A stretch of DNA of 64,000 bases, taken from assembly GCF_007830635.1 (NCBI RefSeq), contig NZ_VLLA01000015.1, positions 1-64,000 on the forward strand, written 5' to 3'. Below are positions 1-7,289 of the stretch, piece after piece. Below the pieces are notes generated by a model, which was not told the origin of the DNA, made no database searches, and worked only from the letters and a program-made list of their open reading frames with translations. The translations under genes were made by a program, and so were the position numbers. Source of the DNA: Bradyrhizobium huanghuaihaiense. Lineage in GTDB: Bacteria > Pseudomonadota > Alphaproteobacteria > Rhizobiales > Xanthobacteraceae. How positions within the stretch are numbered: position 1 is the stretch's first letter; every line of letters starts with the position of its first letter.

Positions 1-1050
1 CTAGAGCATGTTGTTTTTGACTGGAATCGGGGTTCCCAGAGGGGGCGATTTCTGATTCAAACTCCATGCTGGGTGGGGGAGGCCAGCATGGATGACGCGT
101 CCCTATTCGGAAGACATCCGTGAACGCGCCTTGGCTCGCGCTGACGCGGGCGAGACGGTTCGTTCGATCGCAGAGGCGCTACAGATCAGCCCCTCCTGCG
201 TGACGAAGTGGAAGAACCTAAGGCGTGATACCGGAGGCCTGGCGCCCGGCCAGATCGGCGGCCACAAGAAGCGGGTTCTGTCGGATGCCAACGCCGACTG
301 GCTGCGCAAACGCATTCGCTCGGGGCCATTCACCTTGCGCAAGCTGACGCAGGAGCTGGCTGCACGGGGGATCAAGACAGACGTGCGGGCGGTGTGGACT
401 TTTGTTCACGCCGAGGGGCTCAGCTTCAAAAAAAACGCTTCTACCAGCCGAGCAGGATCGCCCAGACGTCGCACGTAAGCGGACCCGCTGGAAAGCGCAT
501 CAAGGCAGGATCGATGTCGCACGGTTGGTTTTTATCGACGAGACGTGGATCAAGACCAATATGGCGCCGCTACGCGGCTGGGGGCCTTGTGGACAGCGCC
601 TCCAAGCATCTGCACCTTTCGGCCATTGGAAGACCATGACCTTCATCGCGGCGCTGCGTCACGATCGGATCAGTGCGCCTTGGGTGATTGATGGCCCTAT
701 CAATGGTGAACTCTTCACGCTGTACGTCGAGAAGGTGTTGGCACCCACCCTCGCACCGGGCGAGATCGTCGTTCTCGACAATCTTGGCAGCCACAAGGGC
801 AAAGCGGCTCGCCAAGCTATCCGGGCCAGAGGCGCCCACCGTATCTTCCTGCCGCCCTACAGCCCTGACCTCAACCCGATCGAGCAAGTCTTCGCCAAAC
901 TCAAACACCTCATGCGAGCCGCAGAGCCTCGTGACGTGGAGGCAACCTGGCGGAAGGTTGGTGAACTCCTCGATCTCTTCTCCGAGGCGGAGTGCACCAA
1001 CTACTTCAAAAACTCAGGCTATGTTTCCGTGTAAATACATCATGCTCTAG
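1..1050 (+). mobile_element. Complete IS630-family insertion sequence
   Basis: The first ten bases (CTAGAGCATG) recur inverted at 1041-1050 (CATGCTCTAG). The imperfect inverted repeat continues inward for about 26 bases. Between the ends lies a two-frame transposase with a DDE domain. IS630 elements insert at TA, and a TA sits inside each end (2-3 and 1048-1049), so the mobile unit is about 1.05 kb. Both ends and both reading frames look intact, so the copy may still be active. The window opens exactly at its left end. Confidence 0.9.
92..1034 (+). CDS. IS630 transposase, two frames joined by programmed frameshift
   Basis: DNA-cutting enzyme of the insertion sequence. The first frame (92-478) encodes a helix-turn-helix N-terminus that begins MTRPYSEDIRERAL and would bind the element ends. 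The second frame (from about 423 to 1034) encodes the DDE nuclease domain with VFIDETW, VVLDNLGSHK and PPYSPDLNPIE, which supply the three acidic catalytic residues. The two frames overlap at a run of eight A (428-435). Moving from the first to the second frame there needs a +1 or -2 shift and gives a continuous protein (FKK then TLLPAEQ). Ribosomal slippage at an A run is known in this family, so I treat the pair as one functional gene rather than a broken one. Confidence 0.85.
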
Positions 1051-1220
1051 CTGTTCCTATAGGATGCAAACGCTCCCTCACGCTTGGTGGCTGAAAACCT
1101 CAGTAAGGAAGAGCAGCGAACGGCCGGCGCACACGAAAATTGAGAGTCGGGGCGAGGACGGGCCTTTCCAAGCCTCGCGCCATTTCGGAACAAAGATCCA
1201 AGAAGCCGTCTGCCCACCAG
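1051..1220. other. Short gap right of IS630 element
   Basis: No gene, RNA or repeat recognised between the insertion sequence and the terminator of the next gene. Confidence 0.5.
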
Positions 1221-1250
1221 AAAAGAGAAGGCCGCCCGGAGGCGGCTAGT
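1221..1250 (-). terminator. Rho-independent terminator of CsbD-like gene
   Basis: A perfect 6-bp stem (GCCGCC / GGCGGC, 1231-1246) with a four-base loop is followed on the minus strand by a pyrimidine-rich tail (CTTCTCTTTT). It lies about 20 bases past the stop of the CsbD-like gene. Confidence 0.7.
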
Positions 1251-1267
1251 TTTGTCTTCTCTTCTGC

Positions 1268-1459
1268 TTATTTCTTGAGGGCGTCAGCGGCGTCCCGCTC
1301 TGCATCCTTCACATCTCCCGCCGTGTTGTGGGCAGATCCCGTCGCCTTGTCGATCTTGCCTTCGACTTCCACGTCCTTGTCGCCGATAAGTTTACCGGCA
1401 CCTTCTTTGATGGCGCCTTTTGCCTTGTCGGCAAGGCCCTTCACATGTTCGCGGTCCAT
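1268..1459 (-). CDS. CsbD-family small stress protein
   Basis: 63-residue hydrophilic protein with the CsbD pattern: a Lys/Ala/Gly-rich first half (GLADKAKGAIKEGAGKLIGD) followed by VEGKIDKATGSAHNTAGDVKDAERD. CsbD-family proteins are general-stress proteins of unknown biochemical role, often in the envelope-stress or stationary-phase regulons of rhizobia. I chose the ATG at 1459; an in-frame TTG at 1492 would add 11 unrelated residues. Neither start has a convincing ribosome-binding site. It is monocistronic, with its own terminator at 1221-1250. Confidence 0.8.
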   Translation of the reverse strand: MDREHVKGLADKAKGAIKEGAGKLIGDKDVEVEGKIDKATGSAHNTAGDVKDAERDAADALKK

Positions 1460-1796
1460 GATCGTGTCGTTTGCTGTTGGAAGTGTACACAACGAAAGCG
1501 TTGCGCAGTGGTTCCGCCTGCGGAGGCCCGCTTAAGGCCGCCGGCGTCGGACGCCTCGGCATATTGAAGGCAAGACAAGCCACCACGAAACTCTCGTCAC
1601 CTGCGGGCCGTTCTAACCGACTCGTGCTCTTATGGGACGCGCCGGCCGGTCGCCGAGTGCGCCCAAGCGGATGGTCAAAATTGCTCAGACCTGGTCTGCC
1701 ACAAGTGTTAACAACGCCTATCACCGTCCGGCTCATGGCTTCTATCGGTGCTGAGAACGCCAATTGCGCTCCCGCCTAACCGAACAGCGAGCACCC
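1460..1796. other. Gap with no recognised gene
   Basis: Overlapping open frames exist on both strands but none resembles a known protein. The last 30 bases (TTGCGCTCCCGC box and following) are shared with the leader of the broken copy at 2217-2252, so the duplication that made the pair included upstream DNA. Confidence 0.5.
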
Positions 1797-1982
1797 ATGT
1801 TCAAGCAATCATCGATATTTCAATACCGCTTAGAGGACGAGGCAATTGACTTGCGCAAGCAGGCTGAGGGTATGCCTCATGGCGTTCGACGCGACGAGCT
1901 TCTACGGATGGCCAACCGGATCGATAACTCGGTTATCGTCAATAAGTGGCTGGATTCACCAGGTCTGCGCGCTCCGACATAG
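1797..1982 (+). CDS. Small orphan protein, intact copy of a tandem pair
   Basis: 61-residue protein with the order QYRLEDEAIDLRKQAEG, then GVRRDELLRMA, then WLDSPGLRAPT. I know it as a short charged soluble protein repeated in Bradyrhizobium genomes; function unknown. It has no signal peptide or membrane segment and looks mostly helical. The start is the ATG at 1797, where similarity to the downstream copy begins; upstream in-frame codons are not conserved. A second copy at 2253-2457 keeps the three blocks but has lost its frame. Confidence 0.6.
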   Translation: MFKQSSIFQYRLEDEAIDLRKQAEGMPHGVRRDELLRMANRIDNSVIVNKWLDSPGLRAPT

Positions 1983-2252
1983 ACTACTAGCGCAGAGAGG
2001 CCGCCTCAGTTGGCGGCGTCTGGCCTTAAGAGCCTGACATAGGTCGCGAACACCAGCCCGCGCGCGGAAGCGATCACCGCATGACGGCAGTCGGCCTGCG
2101 GCAGAAACTCGAATAGTTCCTAGCGGGAGCCGAAACAAGTGCTCGCTATCCAGCACCGAAAGGCGCACTGTCCGCCATCGCGCGGCCCTTAGCAATTACG
2201 GTGATGTGATCGCAAGTTGCGCTCCCGCTTGACCCGCAGCGGAGCATCAAAC

Positions 2253-2457
2253 ATGGCGGCTCGACGGCCCTCACACCAATCATCGACACTCGAATATCGC
2301 CTCGCACAGGAGGCGATCAATCTCCGCCTAGTCTACAGGTCAAGGAGTTGCCCGTTGGCGTTCGCCGCGCAGAGCTCTTGCGAAAGGCCAGGCACATCGA
2401 TGTTGCAGGAGAGATCAACAGGTGGTTGACCTCGCCGGACTACAGGCGCCACCTTAA
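2253..2457 (+). pseudogene. Frameshifted paralogue of the 1797 small protein
   Basis: The order of blocks matches the intact neighbour. STLEYRLAQEAINLR lies in one frame from the ATG at 2253. KELPVGVRRAELLRKARHID and INRWLTSP follow in a second frame from about 2333. The ending GLQAPP-stop (2440-2457) lies in a third. Two indels, near 2330 and near 2440, therefore break it. The leader box TTGCGCTCCCGC (2217 region) also matches that of the intact copy. Confidence 0.75.
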
Positions 2458-2854
2458 GCTTGGCTCTCGTTCGCGTGATGAACTTCTGCACTCCACGAAG
2501 AGACCAACCTATACCGGGATTTTACAGTCTCCCTCCCGGGCTGGTAAGCCGCCGCCTGCGCTTTATTTAAGCGGGCGGCGTTTTTGTTCTCAGGGGCCAA
2601 ACGACCTCATCTCCTGCGGTTGCCCCACCACCGGCCAAGGCCCAGTCATAGGCGCCGGTGGTTGACAGACGGGTCCCAGCCTACGGTCGGTAGCCATGTG
2701 CGACGACGATCTGTTACTTCCATCTATGTGCCGATGCGACGTCCCTGGCGGGACATCACCCGGGACGCGCTGCGCCGCTCTCATGCGCTTTGGAAATCGA
2801 GCCCGAAATGAAATCGGGCCGCTGATGCAGGTCCGTTCTCATGCGCTTAGTCTT
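2458..2854. other. Gap with one terminator only
   Basis: Apart from the hairpin at 2550-2586, no gene or repeat could be supported here. Confidence 0.5.
2550..2586 (+). terminator. Rho-independent terminator
   Basis: Arms CGCCGCC and GGCGGCG flank a second short stem CGCTT/AAGCG with a TATT loop and a small bulge. Five T follow on the plus strand. It is probably the old terminator of the broken small gene at 2253-2457. Confidence 0.65.
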
Positions 2855-2923
2855 CTACCACCTTAGTCTTTCTTTCTTCGGCTTCTTGGCTTCGCGATTG
2901 CCGCGTTGCTATCCCTTCGCCAT
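2855..2923 (-). pseudogene. Small basic MAKG..RGNREAKKPK protein, stop at codon 5
   Basis: From the ATG at 2923 the frame reads MAKG, then TAG, then QRGNREAKKPKKERLRW. Rhizobiales carry a short, very basic protein that begins MAKGQ and continues with an N-R-E-x-K-K-P-K-K core, so this looks like that gene with a nonsense codon (2909-2911). An AGGAG box stands nine bases before the ATG, which supports a formerly expressed gene. The short intact length makes the assignment tentative. Confidence 0.5.
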
Positions 2924-3075
2924 GCCGTCAATCTCCTGTTGCGGTTCGAGTTCATCCAGTTCATCCGACTGCAGAACGCGCCCTCGATCAACGTCGGCAG
3001 AAAACGATAAGCTTTTCATACTTTCTTTAGCAAATCTCGACCGACTCCGCTTTGGTGAACTCTCTTCAGGGGGGC

Positions 3076-3811
3076 TTACCTTTGCGGCTGGGGAGCGTAA
3101 GCAATCTTCTTCAGTGCCTTGTTCGCATCACCGCGACCTTGATAAGTGCCGAGCAACTCGCCCTCGTCGTCAATTTCTTCAACCCGACACAGGGTCCAGC
3201 GCTTGTCTTTGCCCTGCGCGATGCGGAACGCACGACCGTTGCGGCGACAATAGAATGCTTCGGATCTCTCGATTCTGGTCCACGCACAATCCGCGCCCAA
3301 CAGAAACCGCTGTTCCAGCCTTATTCGCTCTTCCTCTCTCCAGCGCCGATAGCTTTGCTCCTGCTCCGTTTCTAAGCCTGTCTTCCTCGCGCTCGATGCG
3401 CTCCTGCAACGCTCCAATGATCGCGCGCATCTCGGTGCCGTTTCCCTTGTCTGACTGACACAATGCGACACAGCCATTTCTGAGTTCGTCCTTGGGATAA
3501 CTTGTATGTGGTTCTTCCCAAATAGCGCGCAGACTCTGCTCCACATCCGTTTTCGTCAACGGCAGGCCGGGTAACGTATTCAGAAACGCCTGGAGGTCCT
3601 CGACGGGTATCCAGATGGAGCCGCTGCCTGTGCGGCCTCTTCTCGCCGACTCTCCCCACTTCTTCCACACGGAGCTTGCTCCATCCAGCGCTTTCATAAT
3701 CTCGCGCGATACCTTGTGAACGCTATGCGGCTCACGCAGGTGCTTCAAGGATGGGCTTTTTACGTAATCAAACAAGATAGAGGCGACGGCGTAGTGACGA
3801 TCAGCGTTCAT
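3076..3811 (-). pseudogene. Frameshifted orphan protein, about 245 residues
   Basis: Two minus-strand frames join into one protein. Frame one runs from the ATG at 3811 (MNADRHYAVASILFDYV) to the coiled-coil stretch ALQERIEREEDRL near 3375. Frame two continues ETEQEQSYRRWREEERIRLEQ and ends with YCRRNGRAFRIAQGKDKRW and YQGRGDANKALKKIAY. A single extra base in the AGGCTTAGAAACGG stretch explains the break. The C-terminal CRRNGR..DKRW block resembles a domain I have seen in uncharacterised Bradyrhizobium proteins. No catalytic motif is visible and function is unknown. A sequencing error cannot be excluded because only one base is involved. Confidence 0.6.
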
Positions 3812-4331
3812 GCGGAGCTCTCGTCGTTTTAATGCAACAGCAAGGCAAGTTACGCGGTGCGGCTCAGGCAACTCTCAACAGGCTAACTCGATAACACCAT
3901 TAGGTTCACGGTTCTGGGGATGCTCCGGATCGATGCCATTGAGAACCCGCCGCTTAACGGCGCGCCAGATGGTCTGGCATAGCTCCGCCGCAGCTTTCGA
4001 TGCCTGAGTGCAGATTGGCTCTTCGGTGACCAGCCCACGCACCGACATGGATATGTGCCCACATTGAACACATACTCATTAAACGTAGCACCGATGAAGT
4101 GCCGGGCTAAGTGTGGATGGCGGACTACTTCGCCCTCCCACTGTGGTGGACTGCTCGGCGCTATGGTGCTTCGCATTCGCGCCACCCTTCCCGACAAGGG
4201 GAGGGCGAGAACCACGCTGGCAAGAATGAAGGCGATAGGGCTATGCGCTGCATGCCCCCTAAACGCATTTTGGGAGCTTTTTGTTGCTATGCACCGTAGG
4301 AACGGATCGCCAGCCGCTTCCGTTACCCATC
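3812..4331. other. Gap with no recognised gene
   Basis: Two roughly 110-residue open frames overlap here on opposite strands, but their composition (long Ser/Arg/Pro-rich runs) looks like non-coding GC-rich DNA. I support nothing in this stretch. Confidence 0.5.
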
Positions 4332-4529
4332 ATGGAAAATATACGCCCACAAGACGAAGACCCGCGCGAGACGCCGCTGGATGATCCGCGGCAGCAGACT
4401 GACGCCCCCCATCACAAGCAGACAAATGAACCGTGGAAGGGCAATCCTGAGAAGGATCAACTCCCTCCTGACCGGCCGGACATCGATCTGGAGAATGGCA
4501 GGAGAGCAACACCCATCAGTCGAGAGTAG
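4332..4529 (+). CDS. Small acidic hydrophilic protein, unknown function
   Basis: 65-residue protein beginning MENIRPQDEDPRETPLDD and carrying EPWKGNPEKDQLPPDRPDIDLENG. It is rich in Asp, Glu, Pro and Gln and lacks hydrophobic stretches, so it is probably disordered. The WKGNPEK core is familiar from short hypothetical proteins of Bradyrhizobium. The start was chosen at 4332 because upstream in-frame residues are hydrophobic and unlike the rest. Seven bases separate its stop from the next small gene, so the two may be cotranscribed. Confidence 0.5.
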   Translation: MENIRPQDEDPRETPLDDPRQQTDAPHHKQTNEPWKGNPEKDQLPPDRPDIDLENGRRATPISRE

Positions 4530-4536
4530 CAGTATC

Positions 4537-4737
4537 ATGTATCGTACCCGCGAATACCTTGAGTGCGCCGAGAACTGCGCGCAGCTCGCGGAGCAGGCTC
4601 GGACGGCCCCCGCCGCGCGCCGCTATCAACGCATGGAGGCGGCTTGGCGCGCGCTCGCCGAGGAGCAGCAGTGGCTGGACGGGGAGATTCCGCCGGTAGG
4701 CAGACCAAATTCATCCGCGCTACACTCGCACTCATGA
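4537..4737 (+). CDS. Small AENCAQLAEQA-type orphan protein
   Basis: 66-residue helical protein with REYLECAENCAQLAEQA, then RRYQRMEAAWRALAEEQQWLDGEI. This short family is found in many copies in Bradyrhizobium; function unknown, predicted cytoplasmic. The ATG at 4537 begins the conserved part (MYRTREYLE), and a longer in-frame start upstream is not conserved. A decayed copy with the same AENC and LADEQEWLNGEI blocks lies at 5451-5627. Confidence 0.65.
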   Translation: MYRTREYLECAENCAQLAEQARTAPAARRYQRMEAAWRALAEEQQWLDGEIPPVGRPNSSALHSHS

Positions 4738-4968
4738 CGCGCACAATCCGCGCTCGCTGCCAATAAGGAATTGCTTCGTCGGCGGTAGCCCAACCTGACT
4801 TTCATCGTGCGCTGGCAGCGCACAACACAGTGACATGAGACATAATTGTACCCAACTTTGTGCGTAACCTCCCGTGTGCACAAAGACGCCTGCGCTTGCT
4901 CGGCGCTCAGCCAGGGTAGGAACCATAGTCGTTGGGACAGCTTGGTATCCAAAACGAAAGGATATCTT

Positions 4969-5187
4969 ATGTCCACAAAGATACCCAACACAGAAGCCGA
5001 TGCGGGCCGTCAAGTCCCGTCACGTCGTCACGACGCTGGTAGCGGCGCGAACGAAACTACCGATGGATTGGATGCAAGCACCGAAGCGTTGCGCCATGCT
5101 GCGGAAGACACGCCATCGGGTGCCTTGCCGGAGGATGTTGAGATTGTCCCGGTATTTGACCGCGCCGACTTAGCACCCAAAATTTAG
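4969..5187 (+). CDS. Small hydrophilic protein, unknown function
   Basis: 72-residue acidic protein beginning MSTKIPNTEADAGRQ and ending EDVEIVPVFDRADLAPKI. It has no membrane segment or known motif. The start is well supported: AAAGGA stands six bases before the ATG at 4969. It is followed nine bases later by a small membrane protein in the same direction, so the pair is likely one transcript. Confidence 0.55.
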   Translation: MSTKIPNTEADAGRQVPSRRHDAGSGANETTDGLDASTEALRHAAEDTPSGALPEDVEIVPVFDRADLAPKI

Positions 5188-5195
5188 TTGCAACC

Positions 5196-5348
5196 ATGGT
5201 GAAGAAAAAGCACGGCATCATTATCGAAACACCCATGGAAGCGCGTCAAGCCGAACCCGGGCCCTCGATCCTCTTGCTGCTTCTCATCAGCGTAAGTGTC
5301 GCTGTGCTCGCTATGGCCGTTGTCTGGTTCGTTTTCTTCCGTACCTAG
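5196..5348 (+). CDS. Small single-pass membrane protein
   Basis: 50-residue protein reading MVKKKHGIIIETPMEARQ, then AEPGPS and a continuous hydrophobic helix of about 24 residues (ILLLLLISVSVAVLAMAVVW) ending FVFFRT. The positive N-terminus and single helix suggest an inner-membrane protein with the N-terminus in the cytoplasm. The pattern ETPxEARQAEPGPS before one helix is one I recognise from short Bradyrhizobium proteins. It lies nine bases after the 4969 gene. Function unknown. Confidence 0.6.
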   Translation: MVKKKHGIIIETPMEARQAEPGPSILLLLLISVSVAVLAMAVVWFVFFRT

Positions 5349-5450
5349 CGTCGCGTTGCTTTTAGCTAGGCCGATTTACAGCCCGTTAGGTGGAGAATTG
5401 TCAGACCGGACTGCATTGATCGCGAGCCGGGCCAATCCCATGTCCATCCT

Positions 5451-5627
5451 AACGGAGGACAGCTTGAAGCAATCGCAGCATTCCAAAATGCAGAGAACTG
5501 CCGAGCGCGCTGCCGAGATCCAACTTTCCACCGGTACAAGCGCATAGAAACCGCATGAAGGACTTTGGCCGATGAGCAAGAATGGCTGAATGGTGAGATT
5601 ATTCAGAACGCCGAGTCCCGGGACTAG
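5451..5627 (+). pseudogene. Decayed copy of the 4537 small protein
   Basis: One frame reads FQNAENCRARCRDPTF, HRYKRIETA, TGA (5556-5558), then RTLADEQEWLNGEI and a final TAG at 5625. Aligned with the 4537 protein, the TGA replaces the conserved Trp codon of the A-W-R-A/T-L-A motif. A single TGG to TGA change is therefore enough to explain the loss. Confidence 0.7.
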
Positions 5628-6435
5628 CTGCGTTCAAACTTAGCGAACTGAGTAACGGCGGGTCTGTTGCTAACCTTGGGGAGCACTTCCGGACCTGGGC
5701 AAACAGCGGTACCTCGACCAGTGTTCCGATCAGTCGCGGCAACGCTTGCTGTTCGACTCCATTTCCGTCACGCAAGAGCTCGCCCAATTCAATGTGAGAA
5801 AGGCGGCCACCAGAAGGGGCATTGGGCTGATGAATAATAAAAGCATGACCGCTAGTCGGCTCGCGCCCCGATGAACCAAGCGTCGCCATTTGGACTGCGA
5901 TATAGTTCTCGCCGGTCTGAATATTTCCTCCTAATCGCCCCAAGCTAGGGCGCGTACTAATAACTCCCTTGTATGAGGTCCGCTATGATCCTGATAGTGG
6001 CGCACTAGCACTAGCCGCTCTCGCCAGGTCCGAGCTGGGACAACATCGGGCTAGCAAATAGAGCCGCCAACTGGATCGGCTTTTAGTTCATCTTCGCCGA
6101 AGCTCGTCATGTAGCCCGGGATCGTCGGCACACTCTTGCGCGGCCTGTCGAGCTTCCTCCATGCCGCCCCCCGGCGAAGGCTTTGGACGGGCTGCTTTTC
6201 GGTCACGCTATTTCGTCATCCCAAACACGGCTGTTGGCATCTCCGACATTCAAAAGACCCAACAGCTTTTTCTTGCCCGCGTCGAATGCCGAAAACGAAG
6301 GGAACAAGGCTCACGGATGGGGCCGGGATCCTGCGGCTCGGGAGGGCTGCTTTGCAGGAGTCTGTCATCGGTCGGTCGGCAAGGGTCGTTCAAATACCGA
6401 ACCATCTCAGGCAAGCGTTGCCGCTATACAAACTC
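5628..6435. other. Gap of about 800 bases, nothing recognised
   Basis: One minus-strand frame (5599-5943) and several plus-strand frames (6136-6510) are open but show no family resemblance or convincing ribosome-binding site, so I leave them uncalled. The minus-strand frame is the only one with a plausible amino-acid balance. Confidence 0.45.
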
Positions 6436-6651
6436 CTATTCTTCCAGCTCCGTGAGGATGCGGTTGCGGTGCTGGATATGCTGCATCTGAATGGCGAAGA
6501 AGGTGTTTAGAAGCTTCTGAGCCTCGGTTGTGTTCGCTCCTCGGCGAGCCAAGTCCGCAATACGCTCCTCTTGCTTGGCAATATTCCGCTCGCCTTGGGC
6601 GACGTGCCGTTCGGCCTGTTCCAAATGGCGAAGCTGCATTGCGCGGTCCAC
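6436..6651 (-). CDS. Small coiled-coil protein, unknown function
   Basis: 71-residue, highly charged helical protein: MDRAMQLRHLEQAERHVAQG, then ERNIAKQEERIADLARRG, then TTEAQKLLNTFFAIQMQHIQ and HRNRILTELEE. The heptad pattern suggests a coiled coil. Short proteins with the RHLEQAERHVAxGERxIxxQ pattern are common orphans in Bradyrhizobium. Cytoplasmic, function unknown; monocistronic. Confidence 0.65.
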   Translation of the reverse strand: MDRAMQLRHLEQAERHVAQGERNIAKQEERIADLARRGANTTEAQKLLNTFFAIQMQHIQHRNRILTELEE

Positions 6652-6776
6652 GAGGCAACCTAGAACAGAGTTGGACAGTTCCCAAACGCAGGCCCGATGT
6701 CATCCCGGCAAGAAAATTGTCTAGCATAAAAGGACGCCAAATGAAGCTGTCTCACTCGGGAGTGAGCTTGTAAACG

Positions 6777-6969
6777 TCACCGGTTGAGTTCCTGAAACAG
6801 CCCTTGCTGCTTTTCCGTAACAAGCGCTGGTACAATTTCCGCCGTCCAGCCTTCGGGGACAGCCGCGAGGACGAGTGTCAACGCCTGACTTGGCTTGCCG
6901 CTTCGCTGGCGGCGCATCGTCTGAGGCCACCTCCACAATCGTGAACGAATTGCCGAACGACTCTGCCAT
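6777..6969 (-). pseudogene. Frameshifted small orphan gene
   Basis: The first frame begins MAESFGNSFTIVEVASDDAPPAKRQAKSG. A second minus-strand frame continues SQALTLVLAAVPEGWTAEIV and ends FQELNR. Together they match the layout of a short Bradyrhizobium orphan protein that contains an AVPEGWTAEI motif. One frameshift, near 6880, separates the halves. Confidence 0.5.
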
Positions 6970-7166
6970 CGATGGCTAATCCGAAGACGTGCTGCAAGTT
7001 GCAACAACTAGCTGGGATGGGCCACGGTCGGTAAGCAGCCTTGACCGGGAATTAAGTTTCCCGGCAAGCCGAACTATGGGCCCCCGCCAAGGCTCTCAGG
7101 GGCCTCCTGGACGTGCGCGACGGCACCCGCGACGGATCGGACTGCGCCGAGTTCTCAGGGGAAGGG

Positions 7167-7283
7167 CGAGACGCCCGTGACCTGAAGGTGTCGCGGAACA
7201 CGGTTCGGAAGGTGCTGAGGTCGGGAGAGACCTCCTTCGAGTACGAGCGGCAGGTGCAGCCGCGGCCAAAGCTGGGACGATGG
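7167..7283 (+). mobile_element. Fragment of IS21-family transposase IstA
   Basis: A plus-strand stretch reads ARDLKVSRNTVRKVLRSG and YERQVQPRPKLGRW, which is the N-terminal DNA-binding part of IS21-type IstA proteins. The similarity stops abruptly near 7283, exactly where the opposite-strand relaxase remnant begins. The rest of istA and all of istB are missing. This is the scar of an insertion or deletion that removed the relaxase 3' end. Confidence 0.65.
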
Positions 7284-7289
7284 GCAGCG

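Noticed and set aside
2841..3458. 205-codon plus-strand frame with Ser runs
   Set aside because: Low-complexity SSSSSSS stretch and no similarity; the minus strand holds the recognisable broken genes.
5599..5943. 114-codon minus-strand frame in an otherwise empty gap
   Set aside because: Plausible composition but no ribosome-binding site, motif or known relative; not enough to call.
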